From Stackebrandtia nassauensis DSM 44728 (lineage in GTDB: Bacteria > Actinomycetota > Actinomycetes > Mycobacteriales > Micromonosporaceae), in NCBI RefSeq assembly GCF_000024545.1, contig NC_013947.1:1426001-1490000 (forward strand): a stretch of DNA of 64,000 nt, in the 5' to 3' direction. Below the pieces are notes generated by a model. That model was given only the letters and a program-made list of their open reading frames with translations, was not told the DNA's origin and made no database searches. The position numbers were made by a program, and so were the translations under genes. Below, piece after piece: positions 16,666-24,633 of this stretch; the stretch's first letter is position 1, and each line of letters begins with the position of its first letter.

Positions 16666-18441
16666 ATGAAACGTCGAAGCCTGTTCAGCGGTGCCGCGCT
16701 GGTCGCGGGCTCGCCGATACTGTTGGGCATGCCCCAAGCCGCCGCCGCCTTCGACCCCTCCGGTTTTGAAGGCACTGCCGGGCCGCCGACGATCACGCCG
16801 GAGGACCTGCGGTTCCGGCCCCGCAGGTTGCGGCCGGGCAGCGCGCATTCCGCCGGGCTGCTCAAGGAGTACGTCGACAGGATCGTCCCCGACACCGCCG
16901 CCTTCATGAAGCCCGGCGGTCCCGAGCGGCCCCGGCCCTCGCACCCCGGTTTCGTGGTGCTGGCCGCCCGCGACGGGGTGATCGTCACCCATGAGGCGGG
17001 CGGGCACGCGCTGCGGTACGCGTCCTACGACGGTGCCACCGACACCGCCGTGGAACTGCCGGACGCCGACAAGGTGGCGATGACCAAGGACACCATCTTC
17101 GACGTCGCCTCGATGTCCAAACTTTTCACCTCGATGGTCGCCACCCAGTTGGCCGCATCCGGGGACCTCGACCTGGACGCCACGGTCGCCGGTTACCTGC
17201 CCGAGTTCGCCGCCGTCGACCCGGCCAAGGCCCCGATCACGGTCAAGCAGCTGCTGACCCACATCTCGGGGATGCGCTCGTGGCTGCCGCTGTACGCCGA
17301 GCCCGACAACCCGTCGCGGCTGCGCGCCATCTACAAGTCGCCGCTGCGGCGCGAACCCGGTTCCGGGTACGAGTACTCGGATCTCAACCTCATCACGCTG
17401 TCGGCCATCATCGAGTCCATCACCGGATCCACTCTGGACGTCGAGGTGGCCGAGCGGATCACCAAGCCGCTTGGCCTGTCCGACACGGGATACAACCCGG
17501 CCGCGTCCGAGGTGCACCGGATCGCGGCGACCGAGTTCCAACCCGGCCTGGGCCGGGGCATGATCCGGGGCCGCGTCCACGACGAGAACGCCTGGTCCTT
17601 CGGCGGCGTCGCCGGACACGCGGGGGTGTTCTCCACCGCGCGCGACATCGCGATCTTCGCCCAGACGATCCTCAACGGCGGCAGCTACGGGAGTACCCGG
17701 CTGCTGTCCCGCGACTGGGTGCGGGCGCTGTTGACCAACTACAACACCTCCTTCCCGCCCGAGGCCGGTCGCGGCCTCGGCTGGCAGATCGATCAGCGGT
17801 TCTACATGGACGGTCTGTCGTCCCCGGTCAGCGCGGGGCACACCGGATTCACCGGTACCTGCGTCGTCATCGATCCCATCGCGGGTTCGCTGTATGTGCT
17901 GCTCACCAACCGCGTCCACCCCACCCGCAACTGGGGCACCGACAGCGTCTACCGCCGCGCCGGAGCCCGCGATCTGGCCCGCGCCGTGGCGGTCCGCCCG
18001 CGACACCGCGAAGCCTGGTATGCCCCCGCGGTGCCCGCCAGCCTCAGTCTCGGCTTCGACGAACCGCTCGACGCGACCACCGCCAGTTTCGCACTGTGGT
18101 ACGACACCGACCCCACAGCGCTGGTGGAGCTGCAATCCAGCACCGACGGCGAACAGTGGACCAAGGTCGAGCTCAAGCTGTCGGCCGACGGCCACGACTG
18201 GGTCTCCGACAGCCTGTCGGGCTTCGAGGGCCGCCAATGGCTCTCGGTACGGGCGAAACTCCCGTCGGGAACGACGGGCCTGCGCTGGCACCACAACGGC
18301 GGCGACGGCTCCCGGCGAGGCCGCGGGGTCTACGTCGACAAGGTCCGCCTACGCCGCGACGGCGACACGATCTTCGACAGCGAGCGCCCCTCCGACGCGG
18401 CCCGCTTCCAACCCGAAGGCTGGACCCTCTCCCGCGACTAG
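16666..18441 (+). CDS. Exported beta-lactamase-fold serine hydrolase, AmiE/YbbE-like
   Basis: Class C beta-lactamase/PBP-fold hydrolase, 591 aa. The N-terminus MKRRSLFSGA plus a hydrophobic stretch to AAAA is a probable Tat signal. Catalytic motifs: SMSK (Ser149, Lys152), YSD (237-239) and HTG (392-394). In Bacillus the equivalent gene beside nagZ and namZ (ybbE, amiE) encodes an N-acetylmuramyl-L-alanine amidase, so this is the likely role here. It could alternatively be a generic esterase or carboxypeptidase. Residues from about 460 to the end form an extra beta-sandwich-like domain not needed for catalysis, perhaps for wall or sugar binding. GGAGG precedes the ATG. The 127-base gap before it is larger than others in the cluster. 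Confidence 0.75.
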   Translation: MKRRSLFSGAALVAGSPILLGMPQAAAAFDPSGFEGTAGPPTITPEDLRFRPRRLRPGSAHSAGLLKEYVDRIVPDTAAFMKPGGPERPRPSHPGFVVLAARDGVIVTHEAGGHALRYASYDGATDTAVELPDADKVAMTKDTIFDVASMSKLFTSMVATQLAASGDLDLDATVAGYLPEFAAVDPAKAPITVKQLLTHISGMRSWLPLYAEPDNPSRLRAIYKSPLRREPGSGYEYSDLNLITLSAIIESITGSTLDVEVAERITKPLGLSDTGYNPAASEVHRIAATEFQPGLGRGMIRGRVHDENAWSFGGVAGHAGVFSTARDIAIFAQTILNGGSYGSTRLLSRDWVRALLTNYNTSFPPEAGRGLGWQIDQRFYMDGLSSPVSAGHTGFTGTCVVIDPIAGSLYVLLTNRVHPTRNWGTDSVYRRAGARDLARAVAVRPRHREAWYAPAVPASLSLGFDEPLDATTASFALWYDTDPTALVELQSSTDGEQWTKVELKLSADGHDWVSDSLSGFEGRQWLSVRAKLPSGTTGLRWHHNGGDGSRRGRGVYVDKVRLRRDGDTIFDSERPSDAARFQPEGWTLSRD

Positions 18442-18557
18442 CCGCGAGCGGCGGGCCGCAACGGCTCGGCCCCGTCCCGCGCCCCGCCGCGAGCCTGCGG
18501 CCGCGGCTTCGCTTCGAGCTTGGGCGTGAGCCTTGGCTGAGCTCGCAACGGGTGGGC

Positions 18558-19232
18558 TCAGCTCGGGTCTGGGATGGCGCGCTCGGATACCCGGCCGGCG
18601 AGGATCGGTTGGCCGTCGCCGGCCAGCTCGCTGGCGACGCCGGGGCGTCCCGCCAGCGTCATGAGCAGCGCCTCGCCCGGCCCGCGTACTTCTGGACCCG
18701 TGCCGGTGACGAAGTCGCAGTCGGTGGCGACCAGCCGCAGCCCCTTGGCCCGCTGGCGCGCCTTGATCGGCGGGGCTCCCAGGGCGAGCCGCAGCACCAC
18801 GGCCAGCCGTTCCGGCGGGATCCGGCGGGGCATGCCCAGCGGGCGGCGGATGTCCTGGTGGTGGATCGTCCCGTCGACGAGCGCGACCATGCCGCCGAAC
18901 GCCGTGGTCAGCCCCCGTGGGGTGAGGTGCGCGTTGAGCGCGTCGAGCAGTTGTCGTGGCGTGTGTGACTCGTAGTGGGCCAAGCCGATGGTGTTGCCCC
19001 GCTTGAGGCTGAACCCCGCTCGCAGGAGTCGCCTGGCGGTGGCCCAGCGGCTGAGTTCGTCGTAGCTGATCACGTGGGCCACCACGTCCCGCACCCGCCA
19101 GCCCTCGCACAGGCTCGGCGCCTGCCACTGCTCGTCCGACAGTTCGGCGAGGAATCCGGCGAGCTCGGTGCGTTCCCGGCGTGCCAGTTCCATTCGCGAC
19201 GCAGTGGCCGCGTCGGTGGGTTCGGGGGACAT
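18558..19232 (-). CDS. DinB/MDMPI-type maleylpyruvate isomerase family protein
   Basis: Protein of 224 aa of the actinobacterial TIGR03083-like family (mycothiol-dependent maleylpyruvate isomerase N-terminal, four-helix DinB fold). Visible family features are RRERTELAGFLAELSDEQWQ at the start, the WRVRDVVAHV helix with a potential metal-binding histidine, and LVDGTIHHQDIRRPLG around residues 117-132 with further histidines. Members are thought to bind divalent metal and use mycothiol, but most have no known substrate. It is transcribed divergently from the GntR gene with a 53-base gap. No enzymatic role can be stated. Confidence 0.75.
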   Translation of the reverse strand: MSPEPTDAATASRMELARRERTELAGFLAELSDEQWQAPSLCEGWRVRDVVAHVISYDELSRWATARRLLRAGFSLKRGNTIGLAHYESHTPRQLLDALNAHLTPRGLTTAFGGMVALVDGTIHHQDIRRPLGMPRRIPPERLAVVLRLALGAPPIKARQRAKGLRLVATDCDFVTGTGPEVRGPGEALLMTLAGRPGVASELAGDGQPILAGRVSERAIPDPS

Positions 19233-19272
19233 GGACGAAGCCTATGTTCACCGGGTGACATTCGCCTGTCGC

Positions 19273-19278
19273 TAGGAT
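19273..19278 (+). promoter_or_regulatory. Putative -10 element of a leaderless GntR transcript
   Basis: TAGGAT matches the actinobacterial TANNNT -10 consensus and ends 7 bases before the GTG start of the GntR gene. No ribosome-binding sequence is present, which together suggests transcription starting at the start codon. Confidence 0.35.
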
Positions 19279-19285
19279 CGGGCGT

Positions 19286-19645
19286 GTGATCCTCGCCGTC
19301 GACAACACCTCGCCGGTACCGCCGTACGAGCAGGTTCGCTCGGAACTGGCCCGACAGATCAACGACCACGTGCTGCCCGTGGGAACCCGGCTGCCCACCG
19401 TGCGCAAACTCGCCGACGACCTGGGCCTGGCCCCCAACACCGTGGCCCGGTCGTACCGGGAGCTGGAGGAGGCCGGACTGATCGAGACGCGCGGACGGGC
19501 CGGAAGCTTCGTCAGCGCCGCGGGTGACGTGTCCCGGCAGCGCGTGAACGCCGCCGCCGAGCAGTACGCCGAGGCGGTGCGGCGGCTCGGCATCGACCGG
19601 GCCGAGGCCCTGGACATCGTCGCCGCCGCGCTCGATCGGCTGTGA
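19286..19645 (+). CDS. GntR family regulator, short YtrA-type
   Basis: Compact GntR repressor of 119 aa. A full winged helix-turn-helix occupies residues 10-80: YEQVRSELARQI, LPTVRKLADDLGLAPNTVARSYRELE, then the wing GLIETRGRAGSFV. A short helical tail of about 35 residues follows instead of a ligand-binding domain, the YtrA subfamily plan. YtrA regulators usually control neighbouring ABC transporter or membrane genes, yet none lies next to it here. Its target may be itself or the divergent MDMPI gene. The GTG start at 19286 lacks a ribosome site and may be leaderless. Confidence 0.85.
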   Translation: MILAVDNTSPVPPYEQVRSELARQINDHVLPVGTRLPTVRKLADDLGLAPNTVARSYRELEEAGLIETRGRAGSFVSAAGDVSRQRVNAAAEQYAEAVRRLGIDRAEALDIVAAALDRL

Positions 19646-19824
19646 CCACGGCCGGTGCGGGGTGTCACCGAGCCCTCATCTCGCACTCCGGTGCGGACGA
19701 TCTGGTAATGACGCTCTAGACTCGTCCGGGGTGGCTCATGAATGTCTGGTCGGCGCTGCCGCGCCGTCTGCTCGCCACGAAGCCATCAACCAAAAGCAAT
19801 GAAAACGCACTGAGGAGAACGTCT

Positions 19825-21201
19825 GTGAAAAGCACCGTCGAAACCCTGAGCCCCACCAGGGTGCGGCTGTCGGTCGAGGTGCCGTTTGAGGAGCTCGCCA
19901 CGCACGTGACACAGGCGTATAAGAAGGTCGGTCAGCAGGTGAAGGTCCCGGGTTTCCGTCCGGGGAAGGCCCCGCGCGCCGTCATCGACCAGCGCGTCGG
20001 CAAGGATGCCATCTACGCGCAGGCCACCGACGAGGCACTGCCCAGCCAGCTGTACGCCGCGATCCGTGAGAACGAGGTCCGCATTCTGGGGCGGCCCAGC
20101 GTCACCGAGATGGAGCCGATCGTCGAGGGCAAGCCGTTCACCTTCACCGCCGAGGTCGACGTCGCCCCCGAGTTCGAGCTGCCGGACCTGGCCTCGCTGG
20201 AGGTCACCGTCGACTCCACCGAGGTCACCGACGAGCAGATCGACGCGGAGATCGAGAACCTGCGACTGCGCTTCGGCACCCTCAAGTCGGTCGACCGTCC
20301 CGCGGCCACCGGTGACTTCGTCACCATGGACCTGCGCGCCACCATCGACGGCGAGGAGGTCGAGGGCGGCAGCACCACCGGTATGTCGCACGAGGTCGGC
20401 GCCGGGGACCTGCTCGACGGTCTCGACGACACCCTGGTCGGCATGAAGGCCGACGACACCAAGACCTTCACCACCGCGCTGGCCGGTGGCGACCGCGCCG
20501 GTGAGGACGCCGAGGTCGAGGTCAAGGTGGGCAGCGTCAAGGAACGCGAGCTGCCCCCGCTGGACGACGACTTCGCCCAGCTGGCCTCCGAACACGACAC
20601 CATGGACGAACTGCGCGCCTCCACCCGCGAGACGCTGGCCAAGCGCGCCGAGGCCAACCAGGGCCGCCAGGTCCGGGAGAACACCATCGACGCGCTCGTC
20701 GAGGCCATCGAACTGCCGGTGCCGGACTCCGCGATCGAGGAGGAGGTCAGCCACCGCGTCGACCACCTGCGCAACCAGCTGTCGGAGATGAACCTCGACC
20801 TGGACACGTACCTGTCCTCGCAGGGCCAGACCCTGGAGGAGTACACCGACGACCAGAAGGAGACCGCCACGGTCGGCCTGCGTCGTCAGCTCGTCCTGGA
20901 CAAGGCCGCCGAGGCCAAGGAGGTTCAGGTCTCGGCCGAGCAGCTGACCGAGGAGATCCGGGCCCGTGCCTTCCAGCAGGGCGTCCCGGCCGAGCAGCAC
21001 CAGGCCTTCGCCAACGAGCTGCAGAAGCGCGGCCTGCTGCCGGGCCTGACCTCGGAGCTGCGCCGGGCGCTGGCGCTGGACGAGATCGTCCGCGAGGTCA
21101 CCGTCAAGGACTCCGACGGGAACGAACTCAGCAACGAGGTGCTGTTCCCGCAGGACGTCGAGGACGACGACGCCGACGAGGGCGACGAGAAGTCCGAATA
21201 G
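19825..21201 (+). CDS. tig: Trigger factor (ribosome-associated chaperone, PPIase)
   Basis: Ribosome-bound chaperone of 458 aa. The N-terminal ribosome-docking domain (residues 1-150) contains VPGFRPGKAPRAVI, the ribosome-binding signature. An FKBP-type prolyl isomerase domain follows (about 160-245, starting GDFVTMDLRATIDGEEVEGG). The long helical C-terminal domain (about 260-430) is followed by an acidic tail (VEDDDADEGDEKSE). I chose GTG 19825, which follows GAGGAG and gives the canonical MKSTVETLSPTRV start; an upstream in-frame ATG at 19738 adds 29 unconserved residues. It precedes the clpP genes, as in many actinobacteria, but a strong terminator separates them. Confidence 0.96.
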   Translation: MKSTVETLSPTRVRLSVEVPFEELATHVTQAYKKVGQQVKVPGFRPGKAPRAVIDQRVGKDAIYAQATDEALPSQLYAAIRENEVRILGRPSVTEMEPIVEGKPFTFTAEVDVAPEFELPDLASLEVTVDSTEVTDEQIDAEIENLRLRFGTLKSVDRPAATGDFVTMDLRATIDGEEVEGGSTTGMSHEVGAGDLLDGLDDTLVGMKADDTKTFTTALAGGDRAGEDAEVEVKVGSVKERELPPLDDDFAQLASEHDTMDELRASTRETLAKRAEANQGRQVRENTIDALVEAIELPVPDSAIEEEVSHRVDHLRNQLSEMNLDLDTYLSSQGQTLEEYTDDQKETATVGLRRQLVLDKAAEAKEVQVSAEQLTEEIRARAFQQGVPAEQHQAFANELQKRGLLPGLTSELRRALALDEIVREVTVKDSDGNELSNEVLFPQDVEDDDADEGDEKSE

Positions 21202-21209
21202 ACATGGAC

Positions 21210-21252
21210 GCGAAACGCGGCGGTCCCCGATGACGGGGCCGCCGCGTTTCGC
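21210..21252 (+). terminator. Terminator hairpin after tig
   Basis: A long GC-rich hairpin with arms at about 21210-21228 and 21234-21252 and a single bulged base, with a loop of about 5 bases, begins 9 bases after the tig stop. The stem of roughly 18 bp is strong enough to end transcription without a T tract. Confidence 0.8.
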
Positions 21253-21269
21253 GTTCGTTCGTGGCGATT

Positions 21270-21283
21270 GTTCGCTGACAGCG
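21270..21283 (+). promoter_or_regulatory. ClgR-type operator upstream of clpP1 (site 1)
   Basis: GTTCGCTGACAGCG fits the published ClgR box GTTCGC-N5-GCG and the corynebacterial core CGCYNANRGCG exactly. It lies about 160 bases before the clpP1 start. ClgR activates clp genes in Streptomyces, Corynebacterium and Mycobacterium. Confidence 0.7.
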
Positions 21284-21291
21284 TAGGTCTC

Positions 21292-21305
21292 CGCCGTCGG
21301 CGAAC
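21292..21305 (-). promoter_or_regulatory. ClgR-type operator upstream of clpP1 (site 2, reverse)
   Basis: Read on the minus strand, this is GTTCGCCGACGGCG, again an exact GTTCGC-N5-GCG / CGCYNANRGCG match. It is inverted relative to the first site and its start is 22 bases from the start of that site, about two helical turns. Paired sites suggest cooperative ClgR binding at the clpP1P2 promoter. Confidence 0.65.
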
Positions 21306-21441
21306 AAGTGGCCCCAGCTACCCGGAAACGTACGGGGTGGGGGCTAAGGTCGCAGGTGCGTAAAGCCGGGAGCCGTGCGAAATGGTGAGGGATCGCCAGC
21401 CGACGGCTCCGAAGATCTACATAGGAGAAGGAGAGGGGCTC

Positions 21442-22065
21442 ATGACGCACCCGTTTCTGCCTGTCGCCCGCGGTGGGGATGACCCCGCCAACGGCTTCGA
21501 CGACATGGTGTTCAACCGCCTGCTCAAGGAGCGCATCGTCTTCATGGGCACCGAGGTGAACAGCCAGGTGGCCAACCGCGTCAGCGCCCAGTTGCTGCTG
21601 CTGGCGGCCGACGACCCCGAGCGCGACATCAACCTCTACATCAACTCGCCCGGTGGCTCGGTCTACGACGGCATGGCCATCTACGACACGATGCAGTTCA
21701 TCAGCAACGACGTCGCCACCATCGCGATGGGTATGGCCGCCTCCATGGGCCAGCTGTTGCTGTGTGCCGGAACCCCCGGTAAGCGCTACGCGCTTCCCCA
21801 CGCGCGCATCATGATGCACCAGCCCTCCGGTGGTATCGGCGGAACGGCCTCCGATGTGGCCATTCTCGCCGAACAGATGGCCTACACCAAGAAGATGTTC
21901 CAGGAGCGGGTCTCCACCCACACGGGACGGACGCTTGACGAGATCGAGAGGGACTCCGACCGGGACCGTTGGTTCACCGCCGAGGAGGCCAAGGAATACG
22001 GGTTCATTGACCAGGTGATCACCGGGGCCGGACAGGTCCCCACCGGCGCCGGTACCCGGAACTAA
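21442..22065 (+). CDS. clpP1: ATP-dependent Clp protease proteolytic subunit 1
   Basis: Serine peptidase of 207 aa that forms one ring of the mixed ClpP1P2 chamber fed by ClpX or ClpC. Catalytic triad regions: GMAASMG with nucleophile Ser101, MMHQPSGG with the catalytic His, and the Asp in the ERDSDRD segment near residue 176. The oligomerisation strand DINLYINSPGGSVYDG is normal. ATG 21442 is set by GGAGAGG 6-10 bases upstream; an earlier in-frame ATG at 21382 adds 20 residues and has no ribosome site. clpP2 follows after 22 bases, so the two are co-transcribed, probably under ClgR. Confidence 0.95.
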   Translation: MTHPFLPVARGGDDPANGFDDMVFNRLLKERIVFMGTEVNSQVANRVSAQLLLLAADDPERDINLYINSPGGSVYDGMAIYDTMQFISNDVATIAMGMAASMGQLLLCAGTPGKRYALPHARIMMHQPSGGIGGTASDVAILAEQMAYTKKMFQERVSTHTGRTLDEIERDSDRDRWFTAEEAKEYGFIDQVITGAGQVPTGAGTRN

Positions 22066-22087
22066 GTGGATTGTGAGGCGTAGACCA

Positions 22088-22720
22088 ATGAACTTCGATT
22101 TCAACGCGCGGTACATCGTCCCGTCGTACACCGAGAAGACCTCGTACGGCGTCAAGGAGATGAACCCGTACAACAAGCTGTTCGAGAACCGGACGATCTT
22201 CCTCGGGTCCCCTGTGGACGACACTTCGGCGAACGACATCATGTCGCAGCTGCTGGTGCTGGAAGGCGACGACCCCGAGCGCGACATCGAGATGTACATC
22301 AACTCCCCGGGCGGTTCGCTCACGGCGCTGATGGCCATCTACGACACCATGCAGTACGTGCGGCCCGACATCCGCACCGTGTGCATGGGCCAGGCGGCCT
22401 CGGCGGCGGCGATCCTTTTGGCGGCCGGTGCCAAGGGCAAGCGGCTGGCGCTGCCGAACTCGCGGGTGATCATCCACCAGCCCGCCACCGAGGGCACCTA
22501 CGGCCAGGCGTCCGACATGGAGATCCAGGCCCGCGAGATCATGCGGATGCGTGACCAGATGGAGAAGGTCCTGGCCCGCCACACCGGACAGGAACTGGAC
22601 AAGGTCCGCCGCGACATCGAGCGCGACAAGATCCTCAACGCCGACGAGGCCAAGGAGTACGGCATCGTCGACACCGTCATGGAGTACCGCAAGAAGAACC
22701 AGCTGCCGCAGGCAGTGTGA
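22088..22720 (+). CDS. clpP2: ATP-dependent Clp protease proteolytic subunit 2
   Basis: Second ClpP paralogue, 210 aa, partner of ClpP1 in a hetero-tetradecamer. It has the catalytic serine in GQAASAAAI and the histidine in IIHQPATEG. The Asp lies in the RRDIERDK segment near residue 175. The oligomerisation motif is DIEMYINSPGGSLTA. The N-terminus (MNFDFNARYIVPSY) is longer than in ClpP1, as usual for actinobacterial ClpP2, which docks the ATPase. ATG 22088 has GTGAGG about 9 bases upstream; GTG 22073 would add five residues. The gene is followed by a hairpin that separates it from clpX. Confidence 0.95.
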   Translation: MNFDFNARYIVPSYTEKTSYGVKEMNPYNKLFENRTIFLGSPVDDTSANDIMSQLLVLEGDDPERDIEMYINSPGGSLTALMAIYDTMQYVRPDIRTVCMGQAASAAAILLAAGAKGKRLALPNSRVIIHQPATEGTYGQASDMEIQAREIMRMRDQMEKVLARHTGQELDKVRRDIERDKILNADEAKEYGIVDTVMEYRKKNQLPQAV

Positions 22721-22725
22721 ACGTC

Positions 22726-22767
22726 CGGGGGCCTTCCGCCGAAAACTATCTGGCGGGAGGTCCCCCG
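22726..22767 (+). terminator. Hairpin between clpP2 and clpX
   Basis: Arms at 22726-22740 and 22752-22767 pair over about 15 positions, with two G-U pairs or mismatches and an 11-base A/T-rich loop, starting 5 bases after the clpP2 stop. It is likely a terminator or attenuator, leaving clpX with its own promoter in the 160 bases that follow. Confidence 0.7.
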
Positions 22768-22929
22768 AACGGGTAAGGTCGACGTGGCGTGACGACGCCC
22801 GACCCGAGGCGTGTTGTCACACCGGACACCGGCGATTGATTGTTCAGCGGCTCGGGTGGGCGAACCGTTAAGCGACTACCGAGACCCGGCACGAGGCCCG
22901 GGCGCGACGTTAGCAGGGAGTGGGCAGGC

Positions 22930-24633
22930 GTGGCACCACGACTGGGCGACAGTGACATATTGAAGTGTTCCTTCTGCGGTAAGACGCAGCGTCAGGTCAA
23001 GAAGCTCATCGCCGGACACGGTGTCTACATCTGCGATGAATGCGTCGACCTGTGCAACGAGATCATCGAGGAGGAGCTGGCCGAGACCGCCGCCTCCGCG
23101 TGGCGGGAGCTGCCGCGTCCCAAGGAGATCTGCGAGTTCCTGGACGAGTACGTGGTGGGGCAGGAGGACGCCAAGCGCGCGCTGGCCGTCGCCGTCTACA
23201 ACCACTACAAGCGGGTACAGGTGGAGGCCGTGGCGGGCAAACCGCGTCCGGCGTCCGAACCGGTCGAGCTGTCCAAATCGAACATCCTCATGATCGGCCC
23301 CACCGGCTCCGGCAAGACCCACCTGGCCCAGACGCTGGCGCGGATGCTCAACGTCCCGTTCGCCATCGCCGACGCCACCGCGCTGACCGAGGCGGGCTAC
23401 GTGGGCGAGGACGTCGAGAACATCCTGCTCAAGCTCATCGTCGCCGCCGACTACGACATCAAACGCGCCGAGACCGGCATCATCTACATCGACGAGATCG
23501 ACAAGGCCGGACGCAAGTCCGAGTCCCGCTCCATCACCCGTGACGTCTCCGGGGAGGGCGTGCAGCAGGCGCTGCTGAAGATCCTGGAGGGAACGGTCGC
23601 CTCGGTGCCGCCGCAGGGCGGCCGCAAACACCCGCACCAGGACTTCCTCCAGATCGACACCACCAACATCCTGTTCATCTGCGGCGGTTCCTTCTCCGGA
23701 CTGGAGGAGATCGTGGAACGCCGCAAGGGCGCCAACGGCGTCGGCTTCACCGCCAAGCTGCGGATCCGCGGCGAGGAGAACCCCGAGGACAATCTCGCCG
23801 ACGCCATGCCCGAGGACCTGCTGGAGTTCGGGCTCATTCCCGAGTTCATCGGCCGGGTGCCGATCATGACCGCGGTGCGCCAGCTGGACCGGGAGGCGCT
23901 CATCAAGATCCTCACCGAACCCCGCAACGCGCTCATCAAGCAGTACCAGCGGCTGCTGGAACTCGACGGCGTCGAACTGGTCTTCGAGGACGACGCCCTG
24001 GAGCCGATCGTCGACCTGGCCCTGTTGCGCGGCACCGGAGCCCGGGGCCTGCGGGCCATCATGGAGGAAGTGCTGCAACCGGTGATGTACGAGATCCCCA
24101 GCCACGCCGACAAGGTGGCCCGGGTCGTGATCACCGGCGACGTGGTCCGCAAGAACGTCAACCCGACCCTGGTACCGCGCACCGCCACCACCCGCCAGAC
24201 CCGCTCGCTGCGGCGCAAGAAGTCGGCCTTAGCGGCCCGCGCCCGACGCCACCGGTCATCGCGGACCAGTCACGTGACAGATGCCGCCACCAGGCGTTCC
24301 TTCGTAGTGTCGAGTCCTCACCCAAGGAACCGACACGGCGGAGGAAACCATGAACCGGCAAGTCACCGACGAGACCATCACGCGACAGTGGATCGCCGAC
24401 ACCGCGCGACCCCTGACCTCACCGGACTCGCTCACGGCGCTGGACGAGGTCGTCGGGGACGCTGTCGTCACCGGCTTCGGCGAGTCCACCCGCGCCAGCA
24501 GCGAGATCCTGGGCCTGGGCCTCGACGTCTTGCGCTACCTGGTGCGGGACAAGGGTTACCGGGCGCTGGCGCTGTCCGACGACGCGTCGGTCATCGCCGA
24601 ACTCGACGCGTACGTCCGCACCGGAACCGGTGA
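22930..24633 (+). CDS. clpX: ClpX unfoldase ATPase with lost stop and run-on tail
   Basis: AAA+ unfoldase that feeds ClpP1P2. The C4 zinc finger (CSFC near residue 13, CDEC near 36) is followed by Walker [10 protein letters not shown], Walker [12 protein letters not shown], the [10 protein letters not shown] pore region and RGARGLR-like sensor 2 ([11 protein letters not shown]). GTG 22930 gives the usual start. The family normally ends in a basic stretch finishing REKSA or KKSA. Here RRKKSA is followed by TTA GCG instead of TAG, and the frame runs another 134 codons, ending at 24633 inside the next gene. Dropping one T at 24229-24230 restores TAG and a 433-residue ClpX. The tail is Arg/His-rich shadow sequence and unlikely to be functional. 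Confidence 0.9.
   Translation: MAPRLGDSDILKCSFCGKTQRQVKKLIAGHGVYICDECVDLCNEIIEEELAETAASAWRELPRPKEICEFLDEYVVGQEDAKRALAVAVYNHYKRVQVEAVAGKPRPASEPVELSKSNILMIGPTGSGKTHLAQTLARMLNVPFAIADATALTEAGYVGEDVENILLKLIVAADYDIKRAETGIIYIDEIDKAGRKSESRSITRDVSGEGVQQALLKILEGTVASVPPQGGRKHPHQDFLQIDTTNILFICGGSFSGLEEIVERRKGANGVGFTAKLRIRGEENPEDNLADAMPEDLLEFGLIPEFIGRVPIMTAVRQLDREALIKILTEPRNALIKQYQRLLELDGVELVFEDDALEPIVDLALLRGTGARGLRAIMEEVLQPVMYEIPSHADKVARVVITGDVVRKNVNPTLVPRTATTRQTRSLRRKKSALAARARRHRSSRTSHVTDAATRRSFVVSSPHPRNRHGGGNHEPASHRRDHHATVDRRHRATPDLTGLAHGAGRGRRGRCRHRLRRVHPRQQRDPGPGPRRLALPGAGQGLPGAGAVRRRVGHRRTRRVRPHRNR

Noticed and set aside
19646-19824. tRNA gene before tig, as found in some actinobacteria
   Set aside because: I looked for a cloverleaf and T-loop sequence in this gap and saw none.
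19786-22338. 850-codon open frame antisense to tig, clpP1 and clpP2
   Set aside because: It lies antisense to three firmly identified genes and has the His/Gln/Val/Leu-rich composition that arises from the complement of GC-biased codons.
24233-24633. Run-on tail of clpX as a functional domain
   Set aside because: It is Arg/His/Gly-rich shadow sequence, mostly in another frame of the esterase-like gene, and begins exactly at the lost stop.
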